Source: Callaeas wilsoni
Taxonomy: Eukaryota; Chordata; Aves; Passeriformes; Callaeidae
Direction of reading: 5' to 3'
DNA: 64,000 nucleotides
Assembly: GCA_013398955.1 (NCBI GenBank)
Contig: VWPU01004984.1
Span: forward strand, 62,001-126,000
Shown here: positions 25,601-37,524 of the stretch, piece by piece
How positions within the stretch are numbered: position 1 is the stretch's first letter
How the letters are laid out: each line of letters starts with the position of its first letter
The notes under the pieces: model-generated
What the model was told of the DNA's origin: nothing
Database searches by the model: none
The model's input: only the letters and a program-made list of their open reading frames with translations
Made by a program: the position numbers and the translations under genes

Positions 25601-26160
25601 GAGGTGCTGCCTGCCTGGTGCTGCCTTGGAACAACCCCACCATCCTCAGCTGCCTCTGGAAGCTCCTCTAGACACAATACAATTTAAAAGAACAGTGATA
25701 AAGGATAAATAATCATTAAAAAAGGCTGTTGAGCACATGGTTTACAGCAGAGGCTGGGAAGGGCCAGGCAAGGTCACGCTGTCTGCAGTTGGCTGTTAAA
25801 GTTAAATGTGGATTTATCAGGATTGGATCTTCTGTAATAAACCTGCCTGCACACCTGACCTCCCTGAGATCTTTCCTAATATCCCAGCTGATGCACAAAA
25901 GCGTTTTTGTAGGATTTGTTACAAATCAGGGCTCCTCAAGGTCACTGCATCAGGCAGAGCAGCCTGTTGTGGGTAAGACTTTTCACTGGGATTGAGAACA
26001 TGGACGGAGAATCCAAGAATTCCTTGATCTGTGCATGTGTCCCAATGGGATTTTGGACCTTGGCCTGCATCCATCCTGCCCTTGACCTCGGAAATCCCAG
26101 ATGTGATGGCATCATTTGAACTGACCTCCCCAAACCAGCCTCATTTCTGCACGACCTGGT
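22607..26160. other. non-coding, 3.5 kb
   Basis: Nothing beyond short T runs. ORFs are short and overlap on both strands. Confidence 0.6.
25085..25106. repeat. poly(T) tract
   Basis: About 19 T in a row, then TCATTTCTATTTTTC. Other short T runs occur at 825-848, 24662-24672, 39291-39316 and 40646-40660. None has a retrocopy attached that I can recognise. Confidence 0.85.
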
Positions 26161-26835
26161 GCAGCCCTTCTCCTTCTGCGCCTCTTCTTTCTCCTCCTAC
26201 TTCTCCTTTCCCTTCTCCTCCTCCTCCTTCTCCTTCTCTCCCTCCCCCTCTTTTTTCCTTCTCTTCCCCCCCCTTCTTCCTTCTCCTCCTCCTCCTTCTC
26301 CTTCTCTCCCTCCCCCTCTTTTTTCCTTCTCTTCCCCCCCCTTCTTCCTTCTCCTCCTCCTCCTTCTCCTTCTCTCCCTCCCCCTCTTTTTTCCTTCTCT
26401 TCCCCCCCCTTCTTCCTTCTCCTCCTCCTCCTTCTCCTTCTCTCCCTCCCCCTCTTTTTTCCTTCTCTTCCCCCCCCTTCTTCCTTCTCCTCCTCCTCCT
26501 TCTCCTTCTCTTCCTCCTCCTCCTTCTTTTTCCTTCTCCTCCTCTTCCTCTTCCTCCTCTTCCTCCTCTTCCTCCTCTTCCTCCTCTTCCTCCTCCCCCT
26601 TCCTTTTCCTCCTCTTCTTCCTTCTTCTCCTTTTCCTCCTCTCTTTTCCTTTTCCTCCTCTTCTTCCTTCTTCTCCTTTTCCTCCTCCTTCTCCTCCTTC
26701 TCCTTCTCTTCCTCCTCCTCCTTTTTCCTTCTCTTCCTCCTCCTTTTTCCTTCTCCTCCTCCTTCTTTTCCTTCTTCTCCTTTTCCTCCTCCTTTTCCTC
26801 TTCCTCCCCTGCTCCTTTTCCTCCTCCTCCTGCTC
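26161..26835. repeat. pyrimidine-only tract with 68-bp repeat
   Basis: The plus strand is almost entirely C and T for about 670 bases. Between about 26190 and 26510 a 68-bp unit recurs about four times, marked by CCCCCTCTTTTTTCCTTCTC at T6 positions 26251, 26319, 26387 and 26455. The rest is irregular CTCCTTCTCC. Its strand asymmetry is opposite to that of the tract at 12.6-13.5 kb. The Ser/Phe/Leu/Pro and Glu/Lys/Arg-rich frames here are not genes. Confidence 0.95.
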
Positions 26836-28061
26836 TGGTGGAGGGGAACGAAGGCAGGCTGAAAGCCTAGGAGAGTCCTCTGAGCCCTTCATTTATCCCG
26901 AGCTGCCTTAAAGCTTTTCAGCAACAGAGATCTCCCTTTGTTTTCTGAGAGCAGGGCAAGGGGCTCCCTGAGGAGTCCACAGGCGTGTGAAGGGTTTGCT
27001 GGGCTGTGCAGAGCATCAAAGGGAGGTGCCAGCGGGATCTCTGGATCCCCTCTCTGCAGGGCCGGGCCGTGATGTCTGTGCTCACAGCAGTGTTTTATCC
27101 CTGCAGCAGCTGCTCAAGGCTCTGTTTGAAGGGGCAGGCACAGCCTGGACACCGCTTCCCTTCACCTTCTCCATCAGTCTCCTGTTCCCCTGGCCCAGGC
27201 AGCCCCTCGGCTGCCTCACCGTGTCCCCACTGCTAAAACCCTTCCTTACTCAAACTCAAAGCAGCAGACAGAGAATTTTCTCTGTGCACGGCAGGAAGGG
27301 CCGTCAGGGGATGCAGAAGCGAGGTTCGGGCTCACTTTGCAGAGTCGCTGTCCAGCGCAGGGAGGGACGCTCGGCTCCTGTGCTGCCTGAGCAGCTCCGC
27401 CTTGGTCACACCAATTCCCTGGAAACGTGCTCCCTCGAGGAATCCATGGGCAGCAGTCAGATGTTCCCCCTCACCCTGCTGCTCACCACAGCTCCTCAGA
27501 AATTGGGATGGGGCTGGGGAAAGGGCAGGGCAGAGAGAGGCTGAGAGGTGAGGAGGGAACGAATCCAGCCTCGGAAGAGGAACTGACGCCGCAGTTTTTG
27601 CCCTGCTCATTTTACAGTAAATAAAGAATTAAGGAAGATTGCTGGAAATGTGTCCATTCAGGCAGCAGCTGAATTTCCTGTTAATTGCTTTGGGATTGAG
27701 GGAGGAGGGAGAAGTGTGGAGACATCACAATGAGCAGTGAGTGACTGGTGACTACCCAAACCCTTACTCTGCACATGTGTTGCTAATGATAGAAATAGAG
27801 ATGTGCTCTCATAAAAACCCCTATTTAGTGAATGAGGGTGAGCATAAAAAATAAATCCATCTCTCATGGAGATAGAGAGTGCAAAGCAATTTATCTTGGC
27901 ATTTGTTTTGGATGAAGGAGTGGCACCAGGTTTTCCCTGCACCAGTCCCACGAGGAGTGCAGCCCCAGTTCCCTCAGTTCCCACTGCCCTGGGACTGGAG
28001 CCAGCTGAGCACAGGGTGAGGAAAGGCCTTGCCAAAGCCCACTGTGAAAAGGAGCAGCACA
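26836..28061. other. non-coding
   Basis: GC-moderate sequence with a 185-codon plus frame (26987-27544) of no recognisable composition or motif. Not called as a gene. Confidence 0.55.
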
Positions 28062-28375
28062 AATCACAGAATCATGGCATTGTTGGGGTTGGAAGTACCT
28101 TAGAAATCATCTATTCCACCCGTGCCATGGGCAGGGACACCTTCCACTGTCCCAGGGTGCTCCAAGCCCTGTCCAACCTGGCTCTGGACACTGCCAGGGA
28201 TCCAGGGGCAGCCACAGCTGCTCTGGGCACCCTGTGCCAGGGCCTGCCCACCTTCACAGGGAGGAATTTCCTCCCAATATCCCATCCAACCCTGCCCTCT
28301 GGCAGTGGAAGGCATTCCCCTTGTCCTGTCACTCCAGGCTCTTGTAAAAAGTCCCTCTCCATCCTTCCTGGCTCC
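28062..28375 (-). mobile_element. CR1 LINE 3' fragment
   Basis: Reverse-complement CR1: AATCACAGAATCATGGCATT, GCCATGGGCAGGGACACCTT, CACTGTCCCAGGGTGCTCCA, ATTTCCTCCCAATATCCCAT, CATTCCCCTTGTCCTGTCAC. Same subfamily as 29519-29790. Confidence 0.93.
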
Positions 28376-29518
28376 CTCCGGATTAACCCCGTCACGTGCC
28401 AAGCCTGCCCTTGTTCCTCCACCCCACGGGCAGTTCTGGGTTCACAGGGAGGGGAGGCTGCTGGGAAACCAGGGGAGATTTGGATATTCATCCTGGATGC
28501 GCTCAGGAAGAGGGAAGGAGAACCTGTGCTAACGTCACACCTCCCAAACCCAGCTGTGGCAACCAGCAAGAAGTGGCTCTGAACAGGGAAACAGGAAACC
28601 CTAAACTGACACATCTCCTGCCCTGTTATCTGTACCTTTGGTTTATTGTATTTAACCAGGCTTTTGATCTAAAGGAAGAACATCCGAAGAGAAAACAGCA
28701 CCAAAATCTTCTGTCAGCACCAACTTTGCGGATCCAATAAAACCCCAGAACAACATCAAGTCAGCAGATCCAGCAAGCAGCTTTTTCTTTGTGATCTTGG
28801 CTTTTTCACAGAAAATCACATTACACCGAAATCAGACTTTTCCAACAGGAAGTTTCCATTTCTCACTTAAAAAAACAACTCGCTACCAAGAAAATCTGCC
28901 ATGCAGTTGTTTCAGCTCTGTATTTCTTTTCAGGCTGTAAAACAGATTCTGAGGCCATGGAGAGAAGAATCAGATGGAGAAAAAAAGGCTGGGAGAGACC
29001 CTGAGGAGCTGTTTAAGCAGACCCAGCTATATTTTAACCTGCTGTGGATGACATTTGGAGATGGAAATTCCACATTCTCGTTATGCAGTCTCCCAGGGGA
29101 AGCACATGTAGGGATTTTTCTAGGCTCTATCCTAAATCTTCCTTGCTGCGTTTTATTGCTGTGACTTCTCTCCCTGCCCTCAACAGACTGTGTTTATTCC
29201 TCTTGCTGCTGCATCTGCAGAGCAGCCCCACAAAGAGCCCTGGCTGTGCTGTCACTGACACAGAGCTCGCTCTGCCCCAGCTCTGCTCTTCCCTCCTGCT
29301 CCTTCCCCCTCCCTGATCCCTGCCATGGCTTTCCTGAAGTGCAGACCTGAGAAGAGCACTGGGAGGAAGGGCTCCTTCCCTGCCTTCCACATCCTACCCC
29401 TCTGGATGAGCACTGCTGCTGTGTTTGCTCTTTTCCAGCATTAGTTGGGGGATTTGGCGATTCCCCGTTTTCTGTGTGTGACTTTCATGTCCTTTTCCAT
29501 GCAGTACCTTCCTAGCTG
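28376..29518. other. non-coding between two CR1 copies
   Basis: No exon or repeat recognised. Confidence 0.6.
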
Positions 29519-29790
29519 ATCATGGAATCATGGAATGGCTGGGGTGGGAAGGGACCTAAAGCCCACCCAGTGCCCCCCCTGCCATGTGCAGGGACACCTT
29601 CCACTGTCCCAGGGTGCTCCAAGCCCCATCCAGCCTGGCCTTGGGCACTTCCAGGGATCCAGGGGCAGCCCTAGCTGCTCTGGGCACCCTGTGCCAGGGC
29701 CTGCCCACCCTCACAGGGAGCAGTTTCTTCTCCAGGCTGAACAATCCCAATTCTCTCAGCTTTTCCCAGGCCTCTTGGCCATTTCTCCAT
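29519..29790 (-). mobile_element. CR1 LINE 3' fragment
   Basis: Reverse-complement CR1: ATCATGGAATCATGGAATGG, GGGACACCTTCCACTGTCCC, TTCCAGGGATCCAGGGGCAG. It then jumps to TTCTTCTCCAGGCTGAACAA, so an internal segment is missing relative to the copy at 28062. The boundary on the right is uncertain. Confidence 0.9.
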
Positions 29791-32700
29791 CCTCTCCTCG
29801 AGCAGTCAGTGATTCCTGCCTCGGCACAGCTCCATCAATCCTCATCAGCTCCATCAATTTCCTTGTGAAGATCCTTCCCCAGATACTCAGGGATGAGCAC
29901 AGGCTCCCAGAGGAAGTCCCAGGAGGGCGATTGGAGTTTTGCACTCGATCCATCTTCCTGATGACCCAGGAGATGTGGGCATCAGATGGGATAAGGCTGA
30001 CCCCACCCAGGGCTGAGAGGAAGCAGATCCTTTGCACCCAGCTCCCGACACGGGACATCCCTGCACCTGGGGGTGCAAACGTGTCACCAGCAGCTCCGTG
30101 ACACAGTGACCTCCTGCGGCTTTCCATGGCTGATGAGTAAATTCCAGTGGAATGGATCCCACTGCAGAGCCCATCTCGCAGCCATTTCTCTCCAGGGTGC
30201 TTTTTCTGCTGGTGTTGCTTTTAGCTGGATTTTGTTAAGTCTCCATCACCTAAAACTGTTTCCATGTGCCAAGATTGGAGCTTTCAGTCTCTCCTGGGTT
30301 GCCTATTTTTAGATCCTTGATCTGGGCTCTCGTTGCTGATTTTTTTTTTGTGTGTGTTTGTTTTCAAATAAACAAAAGCTGGAGCAATAAATGTCTGGGC
30401 ACTCAGAGAGCAGTGAGGGATCAGATGTTTGCTGGAGAGGAGGGATGTGGAAAAGAAAGGAATTGACTGGGAAACACTGCAGAGGCAGAACACCTCTCAG
30501 CTCATCTGTCAGGGAGGGATGCCAGGAGGGGAGGGCAGGGAGTTCTCGGGATGCAAAACACGGATGAGCCGGAGAGAAGCCTCGATCCAAGCCAGAATTA
30601 ATCTGCTGCCACCATTAGCATTACTGCTAATAACAAACAGTGGGCTGTGCTCACAACCCTCCCCATTGCCAGAATTCCTTGCAGCAGGAATTCCTGGCTG
30701 CTGGAAACCCTTCCTCTGCTCCAAGCTTTTCTTCTCTGAGCTAATCATTTCCCTGGCACTCACATCTTACATTATTTGTGTTCACACTGCCCTGACCTCA
30801 CCCCAGACTGTCCCCCACAGGTGAACAACCCAGATTTCTCCTCCCTTTTAGCATTTACGTGGTAAATGGGTATTCCATGGAGCAGGGAAATCCTGAGCTG
30901 AATGGGCAGAAGGAAATCCCTTCTTCCTCCGATTCCCTGGTTATGTTTTAATAACCCCTGAGCAAGTTCCGCTTGCTGTATTTTATTAAAAGCAAACACA
31001 AGTGCAGAAGGGCTGCTTGTTTTCCTTCCTGAGCTATAATAGAAGGGATCTGATCAATAAAACAACTCAGCCAGGCAGAGCCCATGGAAAACGGGGCACT
31101 CATAAAAGGTGTCTTCGCAATTAGTTTTTATCAGCTCCGTGATTTTCTGCTGACCGAGGAGGCTCCTGAGCTCAGAGCAGCAATGAGATGCTTTGCTCTG
31201 CACTTCCCTGATGCCCCTCTGGTGCAGAACAGGCTGGGTTATTTAGCCTGGCTCCCACGGAAGGATTTTGGAAGCTGCAGAGCTGAATTGCCCGTGTGTG
31301 AGAGCGGGCCCATGTACAGCACGGCCTGGAAGTCAGAGCCAAGAACGAGAGGGGATGAAGGGGATGAAGAGGAGGAGGGAAAGGGAACTTCGTTTTCCAC
31401 AGCAGCACGAGCTCTTAGGTGCTTGCACAGAGGGTCTCTGCCACAGGACCTGTTTCACTTTCGAATTTCAATTTATGCCCCCTGACTACCTGGCCAGTGC
31501 TTTCTCTCAGCTGGAAGGTCGGTGATAGCTCAGCAGAACGTGCTTCTGGAAGGGCTCAGTCTGACTCTGCCATTTGGACCCAGCAAAGCAGTCACTGAAC
31601 ACAACATTCTGGTGGTTCTTAATGTTCTTGGAAGACGCTTTCCCTTCATCCTTAACCCCCCTGCTCATTACTATTTCACAGATTCCTTTAGCCTCCCTTA
31701 TCAGACACCTACATGTTCTAATTCCTCATTTATATTCATTGCTGTAACTTTCCCTTATTTTTCTGGGGACAGTGTTGACTGGGTTTGGGTTTCTGTTTTA
31801 TTTCCTTTTTCCCTTCTCTGCCGAATGATAAAAATTTTGCTTGGCAGTTTTTCCTGTTAGGGAAAACATGTTTTTGTGACAATCCCATGGAGGGTCCATG
31901 AAGAAGAAACACGTTCCACTGCTTTGGCTCACCTAAAATCAGCTGCAGATTTGAGTTCTGTCAGGCAGAGCTCTGAGAGGGGCTCTAACGGTGGCAGCTT
32001 TGACTTCAGTGGTGTTAAAGCAGCCATAAAGAGCCAGATCACCACAAACACCCTCCTCAGACTTCTCTGGAACCAGCCTGGGTCTCACCTCACCAATCAT
32101 TTCACTACGAGGGCCCAGCCCAAGACCTTCTTGTTCGGCTGAGGAGCCCCAAAAGAGCCAGGACACCTCGGGACAACTTCTGGGATGATGAGCACGGAGG
32201 AGCTCTTTGCTGGATGCAGAGGTTCAGCTGCATCCTTCAAGTCCTCTCAGGAAGACCTCTGAGAAAGGTTTCACTGTGGCACCTGTGACCTTCCCAATGT
32301 GAAAGCAGCCTCGGTACAGCACAAAATAGGTGGATTCATGAGGACAAATTAACCCTTCTGCTCCTGGGATGGTATCGTGAGCTTTCCACGGGTGCTCTGA
32401 GAGCGGCTGCTCAGCTGCTGGAAGGGATAATGTGGGATTTTACTCATTTTGAGGGCTCCCAAACATAGGAAGGCTTCAGGCAGAACTTAGGGGTGCACAG
32501 AGCCCAGCGAGAGTCAGACCCTGCAGGCACAAAGAACAGGAGAGGAGGATGTGGCGTGGGGTTTGTTTGGGAAGACAAAGAGCCTGAGAAGGAGCAGCGC
32601 CTGGGTTCCTGCTGGGAGAGGTGACCAGGGGGAGCTGCTGGCCCAGGCGAGAGCTGGCTGTGCCTCACCCCCCATAAATGCTCAGCATCAACCTGTCTCC

Positions 32701-34300
32701 ATGGGAATTGCAAGGGCAGAACTTGCCTGTGCCACCTCAGACCAAACGGGGGAGAAGAGTCCAAGCCAATAAGGAGCCTTGCAGCCACAGTCCCGAGCAG
32801 ATGGCTCAGGGGCCCTGCCCGTGCTGGCCCTGAGCTGGGACAGAGCCCTGGCCCTGCTGCTCTGTCACCAGCCTGTGCCCAAAGCTGTGCCGCCAATGCA
32901 GGGGGTGGTGGCACTCCGAGCTGTCCCGGCCAGGGATGGGGAGGCAGGAGCTGGGTGAGGGAGGGAGGCAGCAGGAGCCTGGGTGCAGCTGGAACGGGCA
33001 CCTCGGGGACTGATTTTCAGAGGTGTTGAGTCTGTGCAAAGCTCCCTGACTTCAAACAAAAGTGTGGGGGTGAGAACCTTTAGAGGTGCAGGAGGTGAGG
33101 GCAGGGTGGAGGAGGTGGGGATGAGATGCACCGCAGGCAGGGCTCTGAATGGCTGCCTCAGCTCGGGGAAATACAGATCCAGGAGCCGCAAGAGAATGAT
33201 CTCCCTGCTTAACTTGGCACAACAGGTCCAGCTCCAACCCCTGCTGCGTCAGCCCAACCCAGGCACGGCTCTGCAAAACCCGTCTGTGAATAACCAAACC
33301 CTCCTGGCTGCACCAGGACACGGCAAAAACACCCAACACCACCCACAAGGAGGGGCACAAAGTGGCTCTTCAGCCTCATCTCCCCGTCCCAGGCTGACAG
33401 AACCCCGTGCCCAGGGCTGACCCTCCGGAGCAGCTGCCACCCCAGCACCATCTCCTCACGAACCACTGCACCTCCAGCTACTTTCTCTCATTGTTTCCCT
33501 AATTGCATTAAGTTGCTGAAGTTCCATTTGTGCTCTTTCAGAGTAATTTGCTTTCCCCCATGCCCTGCTGGCTGTGTCTCTCCCTGTAACCGCGTGTCTG
33601 CAGCCACTTCTCTCAGGGCTGAGGGGGGCCTGAATTAGATTATGGGTTCTAATAAAAATAAGTCTAATGGAATTACACAACAAGACCAGATTAAAGTCAG
33701 CTGCTTTGCAAATCCTGGGTTTGGGTTGGTGTTAGCTGAGGGAACAAGCACATGGCTCATCCCTCTCCCATCTCCTGGCCCCACACATGCAGTGGGAGGT
33801 AACCCACCCTCTGCCCCAGCTGAGGCAAAGCTAACACCTCCCTGACAATTCATAATATAATAAAGGTAGCCTCACAAAAAATGCACCAGGGGGAGCAGGG
33901 AATGCCAGGAAACAGAAGTGCAAGGAGTTAAACACGAAAGCCCTGAAGCACTTTCCCCTTTCCCATAAACTGCACCAACGAGGTTCTTCACACTCTGCTT
34001 CCTCGAGGAATCAACACCGAAACATTGGTACCATTTAACTGGGTGTGTTGGTCTTTTTAGAAAGAATTGTTTTTGAGAGACTACCTAAAGGATGAGGCAC
34101 AGCAATGACAGCATCAGAACAGGGGACAGTCTCTAACTTGATGCTCATCAGTGTCTTTTTCTGCAAATGGGCCAGGGAAGCCCTGGGTGGGTATTAATTA
34201 GTAGTGTTCCCATGAGAGATCTTTAACCCCCAGAACTTGGCACTGCCACCCCAGATTTTAGCCACAGGGTTCTCAGGATTTACACCAACATTCACTGCAG
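29791..34300. other. non-coding, 4.5 kb
   Basis: Includes a T10 followed by GTGTGTGT near 30340. Overlapping ORFs at 32444-33466 on both strands reflect GC-rich chance frames. Nothing else seen. Confidence 0.6.
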
Positions 34301-34545
34301 TCACAGCATCCCAGGATCCCTGAGGCTGGAAAATCCCTCCCAGGCCATCGAGTCCAAGCTGTGCCCCATCCCCACCTTGTCCCCAGCCCAGAGCACTGAG
34401 TGCCACCTCCAGCCCTTCCTTGGACACCTCCAGGGATGGGCACTCCAAACCTCCCTGGGCAGCCCCTTCCAAGGCCTGAGCACCCTTTCCATGGGGAAAT
34501 TCCTGCTGACGTCCAACCTGAGCTCCCCTGGCCCAGCTCGAGTGC
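34301..34545 (-). mobile_element. CR1 LINE 3' fragment
   Basis: Reverse-complement CR1: ATCGAGTCCAAGCTGTGCCC, CAGAGCACTGAGTGCCACCT, GGACACCTCCAGGGATGGGC, CTTCCAAGGCCTGAGCACCC. Closely related to 10228-10645, 22206-22404 and 44727-44918. Confidence 0.92.
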
Positions 34546-36440
34546 TTGTGCTGGATCCCCAGGCAGCTGAAGCCAGCGTGGCTCCCCAGTGAAATTACTC
34601 AGATTATTTCCATTTGTGCCTCTGTGAACAACCCCAAACATCCTGCCCTGCTTCCCCGTTCCTGCACACCAGCAGGTGTTGGCAGGATGGCACCTTCCTG
34701 CCTTTCCCTCAAACAGCAGCTGTGGTTTCAAACACGAACCCCAGGGGACATTTCCGTTCCGTGACCGTTGGATGTGCAGGGCAATGTGCTGCCTCCTCAC
34801 GCCCTCCTGGCACACATCCCCTCCCCCTCCTACCGCTGCTGCAGCGGGGAGACGGCAGCAAGCACAGCCAGTCCCCACAGAGGACACTGGGGTCCTCGCC
34901 TTCTCCTCCTCCTCGTCCCCCCCATCCTGCTGCCTCCGGGAGCGGAGGAGTGTGGGAAGCAGGACAGTGCTGAGGTGGGGCATTCCCAACTCCTCTTCAT
35001 CCCCACACCCACCACGGGCTCCTGCATCCTCTGTCCCATGTCCAGCTGCATCTCCCCCGAATTCACCTGGAAACCCAGACATTTCTCCCTCAAAGGGCTC
35101 AGCCCCGTTCTGCCAGACACCTGTCCCTTGCTCTTTGTCCTGCCTCAGACTTCCTGGAATACCTGGAATAGGGGAGCGAACGTGGAAAGCTCGAGGCATG
35201 CCAGCTGGCTCCAGAGGATGGGGAAGAGGAGGGGGAGAAGCAGAAGCACTGCTGGCACTTGCAGGAGCACAGTTGGCGCAGAGGAGCCGAATGTACGATT
35301 TGGAGACTTCCTAGAAGGCCTTAATGAGCCAACAGGCTCAGTCAGAGCACTCTTACTTTTAAATCAGCATTTACAAAGTCCTGGGCAAACAAAACTCTTT
35401 CTGTCTGTCCCCTGCCAGGGCCTGCTTGAGGAAATAAGACAAACACACCTTGGTGTAGAAGGAGTTATTATTTAAGCAAACTCACAGCCTGACTCATATT
35501 TGTTTTTCAACGGCGTTATTGGACAGTGCTGACAGAGCCAAGGTCAGGCTGGCAGAGGAAGGAGGCAGAGGGAAGATCTCCTCAGAGGAGAGGAAGGTGC
35601 TGTGCTCCTTGCCTGTCACAGCAGTCCCCATTCCTGGTGGGAATGCTCCCATCCCTGGGTCCCTGTTTCCTGGGCTCTTCCCCCAAGGAGTGGCACTGCA
35701 CAGACGGCTGCACATCCCCGATACCTCCCCTGGAGAATGACCTCAGCCAGGCTATCCACCACCCTCTGCTTCGCTGACAAAATCCAAGCAATCTCCTAAA
35801 AAGCCCCACCCTGCCTTTGCCAAGCAAGAACCGCCAACTGCAGCAACAAGGGGCAGAGAAAAATCATCCTCCTTCGAGAAACACAGGGCAATATTCCCAT
35901 TAAAAGGAAAGTATTCTGTTTTTAAGAAGAAATGAAGTCATAATGACATCACACATTTCAAAGCACACTCCAGGGAGCCTAAAGCTGGCAAACCAGGACT
36001 TGGCTCCTTCCTCACCACCCTCAAGCAGCACAAACTTGCAGCTGTGTAATGTTTTAATTACTCACCCTTCTATCAAGTTTCCAAGGGTGAAGTTTGTTTG
36101 GGAGCAAGGGAAGATGCCTCGGGGGGTTGAGGAAGTGACACTATTCTTTCACGCCCAGGCACAGCTCTGTCTCTCCCAGAGTCGGATCCACAAACTGGCT
36201 CCACTCCCAGCACCTGAATCAAAGCATCCGGGCTTGAGCAGGGCCCCTGTGAACTTCCCTCGCTCTGGAGTAATTCTGAGCAAGCTTCAGCAGCAGCGAA
36301 ACGCTTTAACCTCAGCGACACGAGCTTGGAACGGGTACAGAGCTTGGAGAGCTCCACTGTGACCGGAGCCTTTGCACTCTGGACCCTGGGACAAAACTGG
36401 CACAGCGCAGGGCTGCCCCAACCCTGGAAAACACCTTCCT
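34546..36440. other. non-coding
   Basis: Several overlapping frames of 200-240 codons (34676-35475) read in different frames through the same GC-rich DNA. None shows domain-like sequence. No repeat recognised. Confidence 0.55.
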
Positions 36441-36585
36441 TCATCACAGAATCACAGAACTGTTAAGGCTGGAAAACCCCTCTGAGACCCTCGAGTCCAG
36501 CAGTTTCCCCAGCACTGCCAAGGCCACCACTGGACCATGTCCCCGAGTGCCACAATCTACCCGTTCTTTGAACTCTTCCAGAACA
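36441..36585 (-). mobile_element. CR1 LINE 3' fragment of another subfamily
   Basis: Starts TCATCACAGAATCACAGAAC, then AGGCTGGAAAACCCCTCTGA, CCTCGAGTCCAGCAGTTTCC and TGCCACAATCTACCCGTTCT. It ends just before the CpG island. Confidence 0.8.
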
Positions 36586-36599
36586 GCCATTCATCCTCA

Positions 36600-37400
36600 C
36601 TTAAGCAAAGTTTCCCACTCGTGCAGAGCCCGCCGAGCGTGCCCCGGTGACTCCCCCTGTGCCAGGGGCTCCTGCTCTCTGCCAGTCCCAGTGCCAGTCC
36701 TCCAGCGGGTCAGTGCTGCCCATTCCAGCACTTTGCCGGGCACGGGAGCCGCGCAGCCCAGCGGAGCCGGCGGTCGCGGATGCTGCTCGCTCCCACCTTT
36801 ACCTGTGCAACCACACACGCAACAACCTCCCCTCCGCTCCCTCCGAGCGCTCCGGGAGCTCCACCGCGCACCGCGGGACGCCGGGCACCGCACCCGCATC
36901 CGCACCCGCATCACCCCCTGCGCTGCCGAGAGGCGCTCCCGGGACGAGGACGGCGAACAGCTCCCCCCGGAGCGGATTTGCCACCACTCCCACCGGACCC
37001 CCTCTCCACCCGCTCCCTCCGCCGCCTCCTGCTCACCGTGGCCGGGGCAGAGCCCCGCGGCGCCCGGCGCGGCTCCCCCGGCGCGGCCGCTCATCCTGGC
37101 GGGGCAGGACGGCTCTGCCCAGGTGCGGGATGCCTCCTGGCCGCCCAGGTGCGGGATGCGGTGCCGCCCTCCCGGGTGGGATGCGGGGCTGCGCTCCCGC
37201 CCGTGGCTCCGCGGGCAGCGCCCGCCCCCGGCCCGCCCCGCACGGAGAGCGGGGGATGCCCGGCCCTGTCCCCGCCCCGCCCGGGGAAAGCCGGGGCCGT
37301 CCCCCCCGAGAGGCCAACCCCGTGCTCGCCCCGTGTGCCCCGGGAGCCGTGTGAGCGCCGTGGGCCGGGCGCCCCTCCCTTTATCCCCGTGAATTCGCGC
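36600..37400. promoter_or_regulatory. CpG island, probable promoter
   Basis: About 800 bases with very high GC and abundant CpG, containing several CCCGCCCC/GGGCGG-type GC boxes, in a surrounding sequence poor in CpG. The centre holds a short duplicated motif around GGTGCGGGATG (three copies near 37120-37170). On the minus strand it contains an ATG followed by a GTGAGC donor (37094-37037). On the plus strand CCCAG|GTGCGG (two copies near 37120 and 37147) could serve as donors of a noncoding first exon. A bidirectional promoter is plausible but not shown. No TATA box is evident. Confidence 0.7.
37037..37094 (-). CDS. candidate first coding exon in CpG island
   Basis: Inside the CpG island on the minus strand an ATG at 37094-37092, with A at -3, opens a frame reading MSGRAGGAAPGAAGLCPGH. 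After 58 bases it meets CACG|GTGAGC, a strong splice donor. Gly/Ala-rich N-termini of this sort are common for genes starting in CpG islands. The exon ends in phase 1. No second exon was identified with confidence to the left. The alternative is chance: GC-rich islands often contain ATG and GTGAGC. The product is not recognised. Confidence 0.35.
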
Positions 37401-37524
37401 TGATGCTTCTCCCTCGCTTTCGAAGCAACTTCAGGGATCGGTGGTTTGGTTTGGTTGCTTGTGTGCACAAGGGAAGTGAAGCAAGCCCATCTTATTATAA
37501 CTTGCTCGAGAGGAGCAATGTTTT

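Noticed and set aside
26031..26911. Ser/Phe/Pro/Leu and Glu/Lys/Arg-rich frames of 230-280 codons
   Set aside because: Translation of the pyrimidine tract; no non-repetitive protein sequence.
34273..35475. 308-codon minus frame and 235-codon plus frame
   Set aside because: They overlap each other in GC-rich DNA and include part of a CR1. No splice or domain evidence.
36547..37403. Long frames (up to 281 codons) in the CpG island
   Set aside because: High GC with few stop codons opens all frames. Only the short ATG-donor segment on the minus strand has supporting signals.
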